Assembly (NCBI GenBank): GCA_013368325.1
Contig: JAACJK010000179.1
Coordinates: 110,927-174,926 of the forward strand
DNA: 64,000 nucleotides
Direction: 5' to 3'
Source: Ephemerocybe angulata
Taxonomy: Eukaryota > Basidiomycota > Agaricomycetes > Agaricales > Psathyrellaceae
Of the stretch, positions 10,768 to 22,724 are shown one piece after another. Below the pieces are notes generated by a model. That model had not been told where the DNA came from and did not search any database. It saw nothing but the letters and a program-made list of their open reading frames with translations. Numbering within the stretch: position 1 is the stretch's first letter; every line of letters begins with the position of its first letter. The translations under genes were made by a program, and so were the position numbers.

Positions 10768-13700
10768 TTACTCAAGACCAAGAGCGAGACGGTGACGCTG
10801 TACAGCGGGTTTGGGGAGTGGTTTGGTGAAGATGTCGGCGATCATGTCGTTGGTAGGAAGGAAGTGAACCTCGATTTCGCCGCGCTTAATAACCTCTCAT
10901 ATCCAATGTATCTTGATGTCGATGTGCTTCATTCTGCTGTGGTGTTCGGGGTTTCGAAGCACCTTGAGAGCAGATTGGTTATCGACCATCAGTCGTGAAG
11001 GACCTGTGACTGTAGTCCCAAGTTCCCGAAGGAATGACCGCATCCAAATGACTTCGCGTCCTGCCGAGGAGGCAGCAACATATTCGGCCTCTGTCGAAGA
11101 GTCCGCGACGGTTGCCTGCTTCTTGGCAGACCAGCTAACAGCGCCTGTGCCCATCTTGATGAGGAATCCAGAGGTGGATCGACGAGTGTCAAGGCATCCA
11201 GCATGATCTGCATCGGTATATGCCTGGAAGAGTTCTGATGACAGAGACTCGCCTTCATTGCGATAGGTGAGTCGTAAGTCCATCGTTTCCTTCAGATAGC
11301 GAAACAGATGCTTGACGGCCTTCCAATGGATTGGACCAGGGTTCGAGTTGAACTGGGCGAGCTTGGCGACGGAGTAGGCGATGTCTGGGCGAGTTCCGAT
11401 GGCAAGGTACATGAGAGCTCCGACTGCGTTTATGTATGGGACAGTCTTCATCTCACGTTGCTCCTGCTTGGAGAGATCGTACTTGGCAAGACTAGTGCCA
11501 CTGCCTGGATCCATAGGGGTTGCGACTGGTGTGCAGTTTTCCATGCGGAATCGTTTAAGGATATCGAGGATGTACTGGCGTTGGGAGAGGTGGAGTGTGC
11601 GGTTTTCGCGATCATAATCGACCTTGATACCGAGGAGGTAGGTGGTTGGGCCAAGGTCCTTGAGAGTGAAGACCTTGGCGAGTGATTCCTTGAGCCATTT
11701 GACCTTGTCCTGACTCTTGGAGATGATGGTGATGTCATCGACGAATACTGGTAGAGTGATTCGGATACCATCGGCTTCCCATACGTAGAAGCTGGGATCT
11801 GTTTTGATCTGGGTGAATCCCAATCGTTCGAGTTCCGCTGCTAGCTTCTGATACCACAGTCGTCCGCTCTGTTTCAGGCCATAGATACCCTTCTTGAGGC
11901 GGCAGACCCATTTCGCTCCGTTGGGGCCTCTGATCTCAAAGCCCTCAGGTTGAGTCATGTAGACCTCGTACTTGTCTTCGATCTCGCCGTTGAGGTATGC
12001 GTTGGAGATATCGATGGACTCGATGTATTCCCTGTTCATGGCTGCTTTAGCGAGAGCGGTACAAAGGGCAGTGAGACGAGCGGTAGGAGAGAAGATTTGG
12101 TCATAGTCGACACCAGGTTGTTGGGAGTAGCCTTTAGTGACGAGGCGTGCCTTGTAGCGGTCGATGGTGCCATCGGACTTGCGCTTGATAAGGAATACCC
12201 ATCGAGAACCGATTGCCTTCCTGTCGTCTGGTAGCTTGACGATTTCCCAAGTGCCATTGGCGATGAGTGCATCCATCTCCGTTTGACATGCAGCAGCCCA
12301 GAACTCATGGTCTGGTCGAGACATGGCTTCTTTCCAGCTGCGTGGGGAATCTTCTGGTCGTGTAGCAGCTCCGAAAGCCTGTTCCATCTTGTCCGTGGCC
12401 ATGAGGAGAACCATTTCCACAGCTTCATCAGCGGGGATGTATTCTCCTATGTCATAGACGTCCATGAGGGCTTGCATGATAGGAGTGGCGAATAGAGCTC
12501 TTTCAAGGTCGACGTTGTCATTGTCCCCGTTGTCTTCGTCTTCGAAGTCCTGCGCTGTGAGAGGTGGCGGATTAAACAGATTTTCATCATCCTTGTCACC
12601 CCCTTGATCCGCTGGTGGTTCACCCCCTTGACGTCGTGCAACTGGTTTGGTCGTTCGCCTCGTACCCCCAGTTAGTTTGAAGTAATCAGGGACTGCTTTC
12701 TGGCGGACAGGGCGCGAGCCTTGTGCCACCATTGGCTGGGTAATAGGTTTCCGAGGGACAGGAGCAGGTGCAGAAGGAGGAGGAGCAGGAAACGTGGGAG
12801 CAGGGATAGGACGTTCAGGCGATGTAGGAGGAGTAGACTTTTGTGGCTCAGCTTTAGGTGTAGGCGAGGTAGGTGAAGTCGGGTGGAACTGTGGTCGAGA
12901 CGCCGTTTGCTTGCCAAGAGCTTTCAGGTCCATGGTTTGGGAAGGTGTATGTGGTGGCGCCTGTTGAGTGCCGCTGTTGTCCTCGTCATCATCGTCCTCA
13001 TCATCCTCGTCATCCTCATCATCCTCATAATCCTCGCCGTCCTCGTCCTCGTCGTCCTCGTCAGATGAGTCCTCGTCCGATGGAGGTGCTCGTGGAGGTG
13101 CAGGAGGTGCAGGAGGTGCAGGAGGTGCAGGAGGTGCAGGAGGTGCAGGAGGTGCGAGAGGTGCGAGAGGTGCAGGAGGTGCAGGAGGCGGTGTGTCGTC
13201 ATCCTCATCCTCGAGGTCAGGCCAGATATCCCCAAGGCCAATGGGTGTGTGTGCCGGTGCCGGCGTAGTGGTCGAGAGACCGGGGAACGTGTTCTCATCG
13301 AAGATGATGTCGTGTGAGATGTGTGCCTTCTTCGTGGTAGGATTATAGCACCTCCATCCTTTGTAGCCTGTTTCAAAGCCAATGAAGATGCAAGGCTCCG
13401 TGTGAGATTGGAGGTTCTTGCGATCCTTCCGAGCAATGTTAACGAAAGCTCGGCAGCCAAAGACTCGATAGACGGACAAGTCAGGTTTCTGCTTGTGCCA
13501 GACTTCGTAGGATGTGGTTTTGGAGAGTGCTGATGAGGGTGTGGCGTTCAAAACGTCGGTGAGATACAACACAGCCTGTGCCCAAAAGGATGCAGGGAGC
13601 TTTGCTTGGTTAAGCATGGCAATGACACCTTCAGCGAGAGTGCGGTTGAGGCGTTCAGCCACACCGTTCTGCTGGGGTGTCGCCTTGACTGTGTGTTGGC

Positions 13701-15546
13701 GTGTGATGCCGCGATCTGTGCACCATTTTGCGAAGTCGTTCCCAATATATTCACCCCCTTTGTCGTCTCGAAGCTCCTTGACCTTTAACCCGTGTACTCG
13801 TTCGCACTCAGCGACAAACTCCTGGAACTTCTGGAACACCTCTGACTTGCGCTTTAGAGCGTATACTCGTTTGAAGCGGGAATAGTCGTCGATGAAGGTG
13901 ACCCAGTACTCGAAACCAGATGGTGTTTGTGGTAGTGGTCCGTGAACGTCGGAGTGGATTCGATCGAGGAGTCCATTGGCGCGATGCTGAGAGAGAGAAG
14001 GGACGAGGTCTCGGTGCTGTTTCCCTGCGATGCAGTCGTTGCAGAAGTCCTTCATCGTAGTACCGTCCTTGACGAGTATCCCTGTGCCTAGCTCCTGTCG
14101 AAGGAGTGTGTCTAGACGATCCTTGCCTATGTGGCCAAGTCGCTGATGGAGCAGCTCCTTGTCTACCTTCGTCGTGAAGAACACTGCTGACTGTGTGTTT
14201 ATCAGCGTGGTTCCGTCGAGAGTGCCAGTGGTTCCGCGAATGGTAGCTGTTAGGATTAGCTGACCCTTCTTGAAGAACTCTAGTGTGGAGTCTTCGATGA
14301 CGATCCGGACTCCGCAGTGACGAACGACGTATAGAAGAGAGAAGAGGTTGGATTGCAAATCAGGGACATATAGTACATTCTCGAACACGACAGTCTGCCT
14401 AGTCCTCCCATTGATCCTCGGTGTAAAGTACACAGTACCCATCCCGATCGCCCATACAATCTCGTGATTAGCGAGTTTGATGGGGACCTTCACCCTGACC
14501 ATGTTACGGATCCACTCGCGATGGGGCGTCATATGTGAGGAAGCTCCTGAGTCTGTGTTCCATGACGAGTCAGTGGGTGTAGAGGGAGTCTGACGGGTGA
14601 GAGGACTTGCGATGTGAGCGACCTGTGCCATGAGGGCCCTCTCCTGCGGCGTGGCAGGAGACTGGGGAGCGACTTCAGCGACCTGAGCCTTTCCGTTCTG
14701 GAAGCGACACTCCTCGTTGGTGTGCGAGTTGGAGCGATGGTACTTGCACTTGTAGATCTTCTTGGGCTTGGACGAAGCTTGAAGAGCGGCAGAGGAGGTA
14801 CCAGCAGCGAGGGAGGTGTTGCGAGCAAGGGAGTCGGCTTTGCGAAGGTGCTCGAGGATCTCAGAGGGGTCGGTTTCACCGTCGGTGGTGGAGATGTGGT
14901 TGAGCATGTGGCGAAGGAGTTCGTCGTCCTTTCCGAGCCCGATGACGATCATGGCTGCAGAGATGTCGCGAGCGAGGTGTGCCGCAGTGTAGCCTGCATA
15001 CCAGTCTGGTAGCTCGCTGTACACCGTTCGTTTCTCAGTGGCGTCACCAACTTTGATCTCCACTTCCTTGGACTTTCCCTTCGTCATGTATGGAGCAGGG
15101 GGAAGCAGTGAAGTGAGGCGTGCACCAAGGGCAACAGCCCGCGAGCCAAAGTCTTGATAGGACTCATCCTCAAAGCCAGAGGACTTCATGCGGAGGGAGA
15201 TGAGTTCTTGGAGGATGGTGATGCGGGAGCTGGAGTTCTTGGCCTCGTATTGGCCAAGGAGCGTGGTCCAGGTGCCAGGGAGATCGAGGATGGCGACATC
15301 GGAGAGGAGGGTCTCAGTTTGAGAGGCATCAAGGGTGGAGCGAATGTAGCCAACAAGCTTCGAGCGGCGACCACGGAAGCTCTGGATGGTGCGAACATCC
15401 GAGGTGGTTGGTTCCAGCTCGATGCCCATGAGGATATCATAGGCATCGTACTCAAGCGCCTTGTTGATGCATACACGCTTCCATTCCTGGACGGTGTAGA
15501 CGTTGAGGTGAACGGGCGAAGTGGTGGTTTCGTTGGACGAGGACAT
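10768..15546 (-). pseudogene. Copia-1 Gag-Pol polyprotein, one premature stop
   Basis: Single frame of 1,593 codons, open for 1,549 residues and then interrupted by TGA at 10,897-10,899, 42 codons before the natural TAA. Domain order: Gag; a CxxHx5Hx4C knuckle (CKYHRSNSHTNEEC); protease DSGASSHM; integrase HHCC zinc region and DDE core (IHSDVHGP, RDDKGGEY, QQNGVAERLN); an acidic, Pro/Ala-rich linker; reverse transcriptase with VFVDDITII; RNase H with ADSSTEAEYVAAS. The truncated tail reads EVIKRGEIEVHFLPTND then FTKPLPKP, the usual Copia ending, so only the RNase H tail is lost. The site is consistent with CGA to TGA. Integrase-before-RT order identifies Copia. Confidence 0.9.
13085..13192. 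repeat. 9-bp coding minisatellite in the Copia-1 integrase-RT linker
   Basis: About ten tandem units of GGAGGTGCA (plus strand), coding Pro-Pro-Ala repeats on the minus strand, followed by Asp/Glu-rich repeats at about 12,975-13,080. The same spot in Copia-2 (about 61,997-62,035) has only about three units, so the tract changes length between copies. Confidence 0.85.
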
Positions 15547-15731
15547 GGTGGAGATCGATCGACGATGTGTGAGGGAGAGGGAAGAAGGGGAACTTCTGGG
15601 CGAAAATCACTGCAGAAGTGAGGGAATGCTAAAAGGGATTCCGGACGGAAGAATCCATCAAGAAGTACCAAAATAGCGGAAGCGAGATCAAACACGCGGC
15701 TGGGCGTGTGATGTGGAGCTAGAGCAAGGCG

Positions 15732-15766
15732 TTATGGAAAGCCGGAGTGTCAAGCCCAAATCGGAG
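15732..15766 (+). repeat. Left terminal inverted repeat of the giant element
   Basis: Pairs with 43,859-43,893: 29 bp identical, then Y-CGG-R-G. Weaker subterminal similarity continues (AGGACCC and GTCACGTCGCG-like blocks occur on both sides). Confidence 0.92.
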
Positions 15767-17020
15767 GCTGAAATCGCGCCAGGGCCTTGATCCGATGTAG
15801 GACCCATGGAACCGTGTCACAAAGGTCACGTCGCGATGCGCTGTCGTTGACTTTTCTCCTCTTCTTCTTACCTCCCTCCTCCATGGCCTCTTCCTCTCCT
15901 CCCCTCTGCTGGCCACACACTCTCGGACGCGATGCAAGAGGACACGACAGCTGGGGCAAATCAATGGTGCGCCCTGACTTTTTATCTTTCCTCCTCCCAT
16001 CCCTTCTGCCCTGCAGCTGAAGCGCCCGCCCCGGCTCTTGACTCCACACCAGGAATCGTTCACGGATTGCGGGCGCGGACGCGTTTATCAACCTCCCACT
16101 TCCTTTTTTTCGCGTTGACTGCCATTAACCGCCCCCGTTGCTAGCACGATTACCCCGTCGTCGCGTTCAATTATTGTGGCGATGGCAGTGCTTTAGTCGA
16201 AGGCTCGGTATGTCTTTTCTCGCGTGTATGGGGGTCTCACCACTCTTCGCCCATCCAGGTCATCAAGCAACGAAGGGCAAAAACAAGTAGTCCCCAGACC
16301 CCCTTCAGCTCGTTGTGCCATCCTCAGCGCCCACTGCCACCGCCCTCCGCCACATTCCCCCTCCAATTACGACCATAGCTACGTTCGAGCGTCCGGACGT
16401 GCCCACCCTCCGCCATCTCCTCCTCAGGATCCACTCCTTGCTGCCCGATGCGGCGGCTTGGAGACGCACCTCCTCGATGCGGGAGAGTGCGTGGATGTGT
16501 GCAGTTTGCGCCGCCTCCATCCACTCCTTGCTGCCCGATGCGGCGGCTTGGAGACGCACCTCCTCGATGCGGGAGAGTGCGTGGATGTGTGCAGTTTGCG
16601 CTGCCTCCATCCACTCCTTGCTGCCCGATGCGGCGGCTGGGAGACGCGCTCTTTTCGATGCGGGAGAGTGCGTGGATGTGCGCGAGCGCATGCACCACAA
16701 TCATCCACTCCTTGCTGCCCAATGCACTCTCCTCGATGCGGGAGAGTGCGTGGATGTGTGCAGTTTGCGCCGGCTCCATCCACTCCTTGCTGCCCGATGC
16801 GGCGGCTGGGAGACGCGTTCTTCTCGATGCGGGAGAGTGCGTGGATGTGCGCGAGCGCCGGTTTCGAGAGGGCATGGATACGAGCGACAACTTCCCTTAG
16901 TTTAGAACACTTATACCTTTACATTTACCTAGGCCTTTTATATCTCTTTAGATCTTATACTTCTATGTACATTTATATCTTCGAAACCATTTTATATCTC
17001 TACATAGGTGACAATTGATC
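15767..17020. other. Left subterminal region with 90-bp minisatellite
   Basis: From about 16,430 to 16,855 there are five tandem or near-tandem units of about 90 bp (units 1-3 exactly 90 bp apart, units 4-5 altered in length), each containing CACTCCTTGCTGCCC and GATGCGGGAGAGTGCGTGGA. Open frames across it exist only because the unit length is a multiple of three; I do not call them genes. The AT-rich stretch 16,900-17,020 is the likely 3' UTR of the minus-strand integrase-like gene. The rest shows nothing recognisable. Confidence 0.7.
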
Positions 17021-18800
17021 TCATCTGACCACCCATTCCTCCCCTTCCTCTGCATCGCCTTCGTCGTCAGTGAACTCTGCCATAGGTGGGCCTTCCCCGG
17101 CAGCCCCGGATCTCTCGATAAAGCCCTCTGGGGCAGGCCCTTCAGGATTGAAGGCATCTGGAAGCTCAGCTTCCTCCACCGCTTCCACTGCAGCCTCATC
17201 GTCCTCCTGCGCGGTGCCGGTAAATTCATCGCTCCATGCTTGTACTACTTCCAGGGGAATCGTGCCCGTCTCTATCCCAACCTCAACTTGCTCAAGCATT
17301 TCAAGGTAAAGGTCCCAGAACGTACCCATACTGACTTCTGGTGAGCCCATTGCTTCGAAGATGGCGTCCGCAACTTGTTGAAATGATTCCGGGACAAGTC
17401 GAAGCACTCGGTGACCGGGTTCGATGAACGCGTCTTCAGCTTGCTGGATACACTGTGGAGGGATGGGGATCTGAGTACGTGTTATCAGTATGCATACTGT
17501 GAGCCAATTAGTCGCCATAATAGAGATGCGTACTCACCTTAAAGTCCCGCGCGTCGAAGTCATTTGGTCGGAAATGGATATCTTCGGCCCTTCCGTGAGG
17601 AGTGAGTTTGTGTGCGTTCTTGCGCTTCCGCGTATTGTTAACACGGTGGCGATAGTGGTCTAACTCTGCCTGGAGCCACGGAATTGACAAAAATCGGAAT
17701 ACCAGTCTGTATGGGGACGGCTTATCAGCAGACTGTCAAAACGACGAAACAATAGCAATTGAATGACATACGCTTGAAGGGGATTGCTTTTATCATACCG
17801 TATTAAGTTCCCTTCCATGATTCCTTCATCAAATAGGTTCTCAAACCCGGGTGACCACTTCCGACGGAAGAGGCTCCATTCGATCTCGGCCTTGATATTC
17901 ATTTTGTTCCTTTTCCAAACGTGCTGAATTCCATCGAGCAAGGGGTCCAATAGCTGCCGCATATAGGACTGAGCATTGGCCACCCGTGTATTCTCCGTCC
18001 CAGGATCACTTTGCGTTAGAAGGGGGACATCTAGGCAAGATTCAGATTTAGTTCAGCCCAGGGAAAAGAAAACGTACAGCCCAGCGACTTCACGGTGTCG
18101 AGGTAGTACCGGCAGACAACAATTGGGTTAGAGTTGTTCCACCAGACTCGAAGCCACAGAAGATATCCAGAGAACGGATCTACAGCAACATGAAAGCATA
18201 AACCGAATTTATACTTCCATTTATCGTGTTGATCCATGCACCATAGGACGTTCACACCGGCTGCCCAGAACTGCTTGCGCTTCAGATTACGACCCATCCG
18301 TGCCTGAATGAGCTCTGGTTCGAAGGTGCGGAAGTAGTCTTGGATTGTCGTTCTTAATTACAGGTAAGGTCAGCTGGAAAGGTCATAGGCTAGACGCTTC
18401 TGGGATTTATTACGCACCTGGTTACTTTCTTCTGCTTCCTATAAAACAGATGACTGACCATCTCCTTAACACCAGCGTTCGGAAACATCTTCCGGAGTTC
18501 CACCATGTCGTTATGGATAGTGTCAGCCGTCTGACTTTGCTGCCGCGTTCCTTGAAGGCCCAAAGCCTTTCGGATTCCACGAAGCGACGTGTAGCCAATT
18601 CCGTTCAGCTCGGGATTAATGTGGTACTTGCGAATGAGGTGCAACATTTCCTTATCGCCTTTTCCTCGCCAGTAGTAGAAGGTGATCCATTGCTCGAGGT
18701 CCTCTCTTGGAGCTAGAAGAGTTTGATATGAATAAACAGAAGGACTAAAAGTAAGCAAAGCTCGCTCACGCAGTGGCTTAAACTGATTGCCTTGAACCAT
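17021..18800 (-). CDS. DDE integrase-core (rve-like) protein, candidate transposase of the giant element
   Basis: Six exons join in frame: 18,800-18,770, 18,712-18,418, 18,352-18,078, 18,030-17,772, 17,706-17,538 and 17,470-17,021, giving 492 aa. The five introns are 47-67 nt with GT-AG ends. A helical N-terminal region (residues 1-125) precedes a retroviral-integrase-type core. The candidate triad is D149 in WCMDQHDKWK, D209 in TQSDPGTEN and E249 in MNIKAEIEW. Then come NPLQALVFRF, IPWLQAELDHYRHRVNNT and an acidic C-terminal tail. It resembles the integrase-core protein family repeated in agaricomycete genomes (family recognition from memory). It is intact and lies 1.3 kb from the left TIR, divergent from the kinase gene. 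Its role as transposase is inferred from the DDE triad, the location and the 4-bp TSD. Confidence 0.82.
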
Positions 18801-18995
18801 TGGTTTGAGGCGCCGGTCGTGGTGAAGGAGAGGTTAGATGGAGAGGGTTGACGCAAGGTTGACGATCGAGAGATTATGTCAGAATCCGCCAAAATTATCA
18901 TTAGGGTTATCCCGCCAGGGCCGCCCCTTCCTTTCTCTGGACTGACATCTGCACACTATTCTCGCTCATTCAACGCTCTTTTATTTGCTCTTCCA
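18801..18995. promoter_or_regulatory. Shared divergent promoter between integrase-like and alpha-kinase genes
   Basis: The 195 bp between the two start codons must serve both genes unless the kinase starts at the upstream in-frame ATG (18,876). The kinase side is pyrimidine-rich like a 5' UTR. No TATA box or other specific motif can be assigned. Confidence 0.5.
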
Positions 18996-21900
18996 ATGCC
19001 TATTGAAGCCAGCTTTACCAAGCAGGAAGATTTGCCTCAGCATCCCCAGCCCTGCTCGAGGTGCAGGAAGCTTGTGCCATACGATCAGTGGAAGGAGAAC
19101 TTCATTTTGAATCGACACGATACAGGAGGCAAGGGCTCTAACTTCTGCAATGGGTGTTATCGTTACTACCTCGTGAAGCCCACTACAACTGGTAAGCTCA
19201 TTCCCATATTGAATTTGCGTAACGTAACATGTTCTGATGCTTCTTTCTCGGCCTTTAGGTACTCAATCGCGCATTCAAAATGGTTACCAGCTGTCACCCG
19301 ACAACCCTAAAAATGACCACACCAGAGGGCCCTCAGTCGACCTTGACGCCATAAAGCGGAGCACCTCTGCCTCTAGGCGCCTCGGTAAGCAGGACACTAT
19401 AATATATGCCTACGATGTCGGTTCTAACCCCATCAAAGATCCAGGGCGCCCGCCAGCCAAGGTTGCAGCTTTCTCTCATTCTATGGCCCCTCCTCCCATT
19501 CCTCCCAATGCAAACCACGCTCCTGTGCCCCCATATGGCCCACTAAATGGCTATGGCTATTACATGCCAGCCCCGCCCCCTCCTCCGACTGCAAACCCAA
19601 ATCATGGCCCAGCTCCCCAGTACTACTATGGACCAGCGCCTCCAAACCCACCTTTGGGCTCATCGCCTTACGCCCAAAATCCTTATCAAAATCCTCGTAT
19701 GGGAAGTGGGTCACAGAATGGCTCTCAGCAAAACTACGGGTACACGCCCGAGCACTCAGTTTACGATGCTGAGATGAAGAAGTGGATGAGGCGAAAGAGC
19801 GGTGCCGGCGCCTCATCGTCAGACGTGTTTGCTATCAAGTTCCAGTTGTATCGAGAGCTAGAGCAAGCGACGGCAAAGAAGAACTGCGAGCCTTTCTACG
19901 TAAGTTGATTAAATTGGAGCGGCATTATCCGGCATATGCGTTGAAGCTGAGATATGGTTTACCTCAAACAGAATGTTGCCGACACAATCATGATAGAACC
20001 ATCGACAACGGGCTACGAGATTGCATTGCTTGGACGCCGGGCGCTTTCTGCAGTTCTCGCCCGCCGCGCTTCCGACTTTCACAACTTCAAGTTTGACCTC
20101 GACACGGCCGAAGTAAGGGAGCCTTCTACTTGGCTGGACCTCATCGCCAACTCCGGAAACGCGCCTTTCCATAAAGGCTGGTTCTACGAGAGCGTCATGG
20201 GGCATTCCAAACCCCGTAAAGGCAGCAAGGCCCCTGTTGGTGGCCCAAAGCTCGAATTCAAGGCCCCCAAGGAACCTCCGGTGATTGGAATTATCATCAG
20301 CATCTCGCAGTACAACTCGTACATGGATTACGTTGAGGAACTAGAGGTGTGATTTCTAATTAAGAATAAATGTGATGACGAAGCTAACCTTGAGGTACAG
20401 ATTGAAAAGGAATCAAAGACGATGAAGCCACTTGTGAAGAAAGGAGGGCGCGGAAAGAATCAAAAACGGCCGAGTGTTCCTAGTGCTGAGGTGCGTGCTT
20501 AACCACATTTCTTGTTCGAGTTGTGTCTCATCAAGGAACACACAGATTTCCACCTCAAAAAAGCGACGCACCTCGAAGGCAAACTCTACTAGCAAAGATA
20601 CTGTCATTGACATCCCGTCCTCAGAGGAGGACGATGACGATGAACACCCCGGTCAGAGCTGGCGCATCCCCTCTCTGGAACGGATTCCCTCTCCCGCGCC
20701 GTCATTCCCCGGCAGCCTCTTTGGCACCAATGGTGCTAATGGTGGCGGCGAGAACGAAGATTTTGACCTCGAATATGTTGATGATCCTAACCAGGAGTCT
20801 GCAAAACTAGAAGCCCCCCAGGACTCCAACCCCACGCCCGAGGACGACCTCAAGGCTGCTCCATTCACTGCCCCAGCCAAGCTCCAGCCTTCGTCGCAGC
20901 TGCTAACGGGCTTGGATGTCGACGCACTGAAGCGTGCTATGATATCCGGAGGCACCGCAAGAATCACCGCTAGTCAGATTGCACCGCGTGAGTACGATCC
21001 CAGGCTCGCTCGCAGCTCGCAGCTCACTAATGTAACGATTTACATAGTGATGAAGCTCACCGGTAACGTTATCATTACCCTGGTTCGCCCAAAAGGAACA
21101 ATCACTGACTTCCTCAGTTTGGAGGTGCCCTCCTTCGTTGCAACACTCGAGCAGGCAAAAACCTATCAAGGCCTGCTCTCTGTCACGCCAAGCCCTCTCG
21201 GGAAAGGGGGCTTCAAGACTGCTCATGCCGCAACTTTGATAGGCTGCTTGGACCCTAACCGCCTCTCAAAGCACTTCGATGGGCAGCAACTCGTGGCTAA
21301 GCGCCTGTATACAAAGAGCGGGCGCCACCTCGGTGGCATGAAGCGCCTCCCGGTTCAAGAGGAGCTGCTTCACATAATCAACGAGTGCAATCTCATGTAC
21401 TGGTGCAGCACCATCATGAGATGCGCCTATCAGTTTATCTCTGCCAAAGTCGAGGAAAAAGGCGAGCCTCCATCCGAGATACCCAACTTACGTTTTGTCA
21501 GATCTGGGTTCTGCTACGCCATCTCCTCCCAAGGTTCCCTCACCACAACTCAGCTGTCAATGGCAAAGCTCCAAAAAGGCGAATCCATCTCTCCTATGAT
21601 TACTCTAGGCTATATGCTCGAGGAGATGATTCACGGCGATTTCGTCAAGTACATTCACAACGGTCACCCAGTTCCCTGCACAGAACCACCTCTTTCAGAT
21701 GAAGAATACAAGATCGCTGAGTTTCTATGCTTTACCCAGCACGTCCAGTACCTGCAGACGAAAGGGCTCGTGTTTATATCCGACTATCAAGGTGAGTGCC
21801 CTTATGGATGTATCATACGCCATTACACTGTGTTCTGACCAAGTTCTGACATAGGCTCCGGCAATCTTCTTACTGACCCCCAAATCCTCACATCGTACGT

Positions 21901-22099
21901 CTCACTTCAATCAGTCTAGTATATGGGCCTAAACGACTTGGCGCTTCACAGGGACCTCGGAGTTGATATGTTCGGATTGGGAAACGTGAAGGAGGGCTTC
22001 AATAGGTTCACGACGGAGCACTCCTGCAATAAATATTGCAAATGGTTTGAGCTTAGTCCATTGGCTCATCCTAGAACAGCAGCAGCGCTTGAGGCCTGA
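18996..22099 (+). CDS. Alpha-type protein kinase with N-terminal zinc-binding motif
   Basis: Eight exons join in frame: 18,996-19,191, 19,259-19,899, 19,972-20,346, 20,401-20,490, 20,546-20,987, 21,048-21,791, 21,855-21,894 and 21,952-22,099, giving 891 aa. An in-frame ATG at 18,876 would add 40 residues, but that stretch looks like leader. A Cys4 motif (C20xxC23...C51xxC54) is followed by a Pro/Tyr/Asn-rich region, a basic and then acidic linker, and an alpha-kinase domain from about residue 580. Its features are GKGGFKTAH, the likely ATP-contacting Lys in QLVAKRLY, LTDPQILTS and the closing GNVKEGFNRF...HSCNKYC zinc/Cys motif typical of alpha-kinases. It is intact, expected to phosphorylate Ser/Thr, and is cargo of the giant element. 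The substrate is unknown. Confidence 0.82.
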
Positions 22100-22341
22100 A
22101 GGCACTGCCTTATACAAAAGTAGTTAATTGACACACCTACGGTCCTGCTTAATATACAATTTGATATGTGAAGTTTCGAGAGGGGCGGTTTCGTCGTTGC
22201 CACGTTATTGTGTCTTGAGCACATGGACAATGATGGGCGCTTACGGCTCAGCTACCATGTTTCATTGTACTTATGGACAAGGACCTAGCTAACAGAAATC
22301 AACGAAACTTGGCACACATATGTAAAACGATATAGTGTTGC

Positions 22342-22716
22342 TAGACCGCCCGCGGTCAGGTTCAGAACCGCGCGAACCCGGTTCGGACCGGGTTCGAACC
22401 CAAGGTTTGGGGTTCAGGTTCGGGCAAATGCCCAAAATGGCCGAACCTGAACCTTATATTGGCCGGGTGCAAAGGTCCGGACAGAGGTTTCAGTAGATTA
22501 TGAGCTAGGAAATGGCTGTATAAATTTTTCGAGTGAATAGAATGAAAGATATAGCTGAAAAAGGGCGAAAAAAGTGAAAAGAATTGCGAAAATCACGATT
22601 TTCGGGATTTTCCGTAAGGTTCAGGTTCGGGCTGGAGCCGAACCGAACCTCAGGTTCAGGTTCAGGTTCGGCCAAAATAGGCCGAACCGTGACCGAACTG
22701 GACCGCGGGCAGTCTA
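22342..22716. mobile_element. MITE with 8-bp TSD, TAGAC-type ends (375 bp)
   Basis: Ends TAGACCGCCCGCGGTC and GACCGCGGGCAGTCTA form a 16-bp inverted repeat with one mismatch. The 8-bp duplication AGTGTTGC is exact at 22,334-22,341 and 22,717-22,724. The interior is rich in GGTTCAGGTTCGG-type repeats and encodes nothing. The 8-bp TSD points to hAT. Confidence 0.87.
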
Positions 22717-22724
22717 AGTGTTGC

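Noticed and set aside
16224..17018. Open frames on both strands across the 90-bp repeat
   Set aside because: The repeat unit length is a multiple of three, so frames stay open by arithmetic. The translations are low-complexity repeats with no family resemblance.
18876..18995. 40-residue N-terminal extension of the alpha-kinase
   Set aside because: In frame, but it reads like pyrimidine-rich leader. Kept only as an alternative start.
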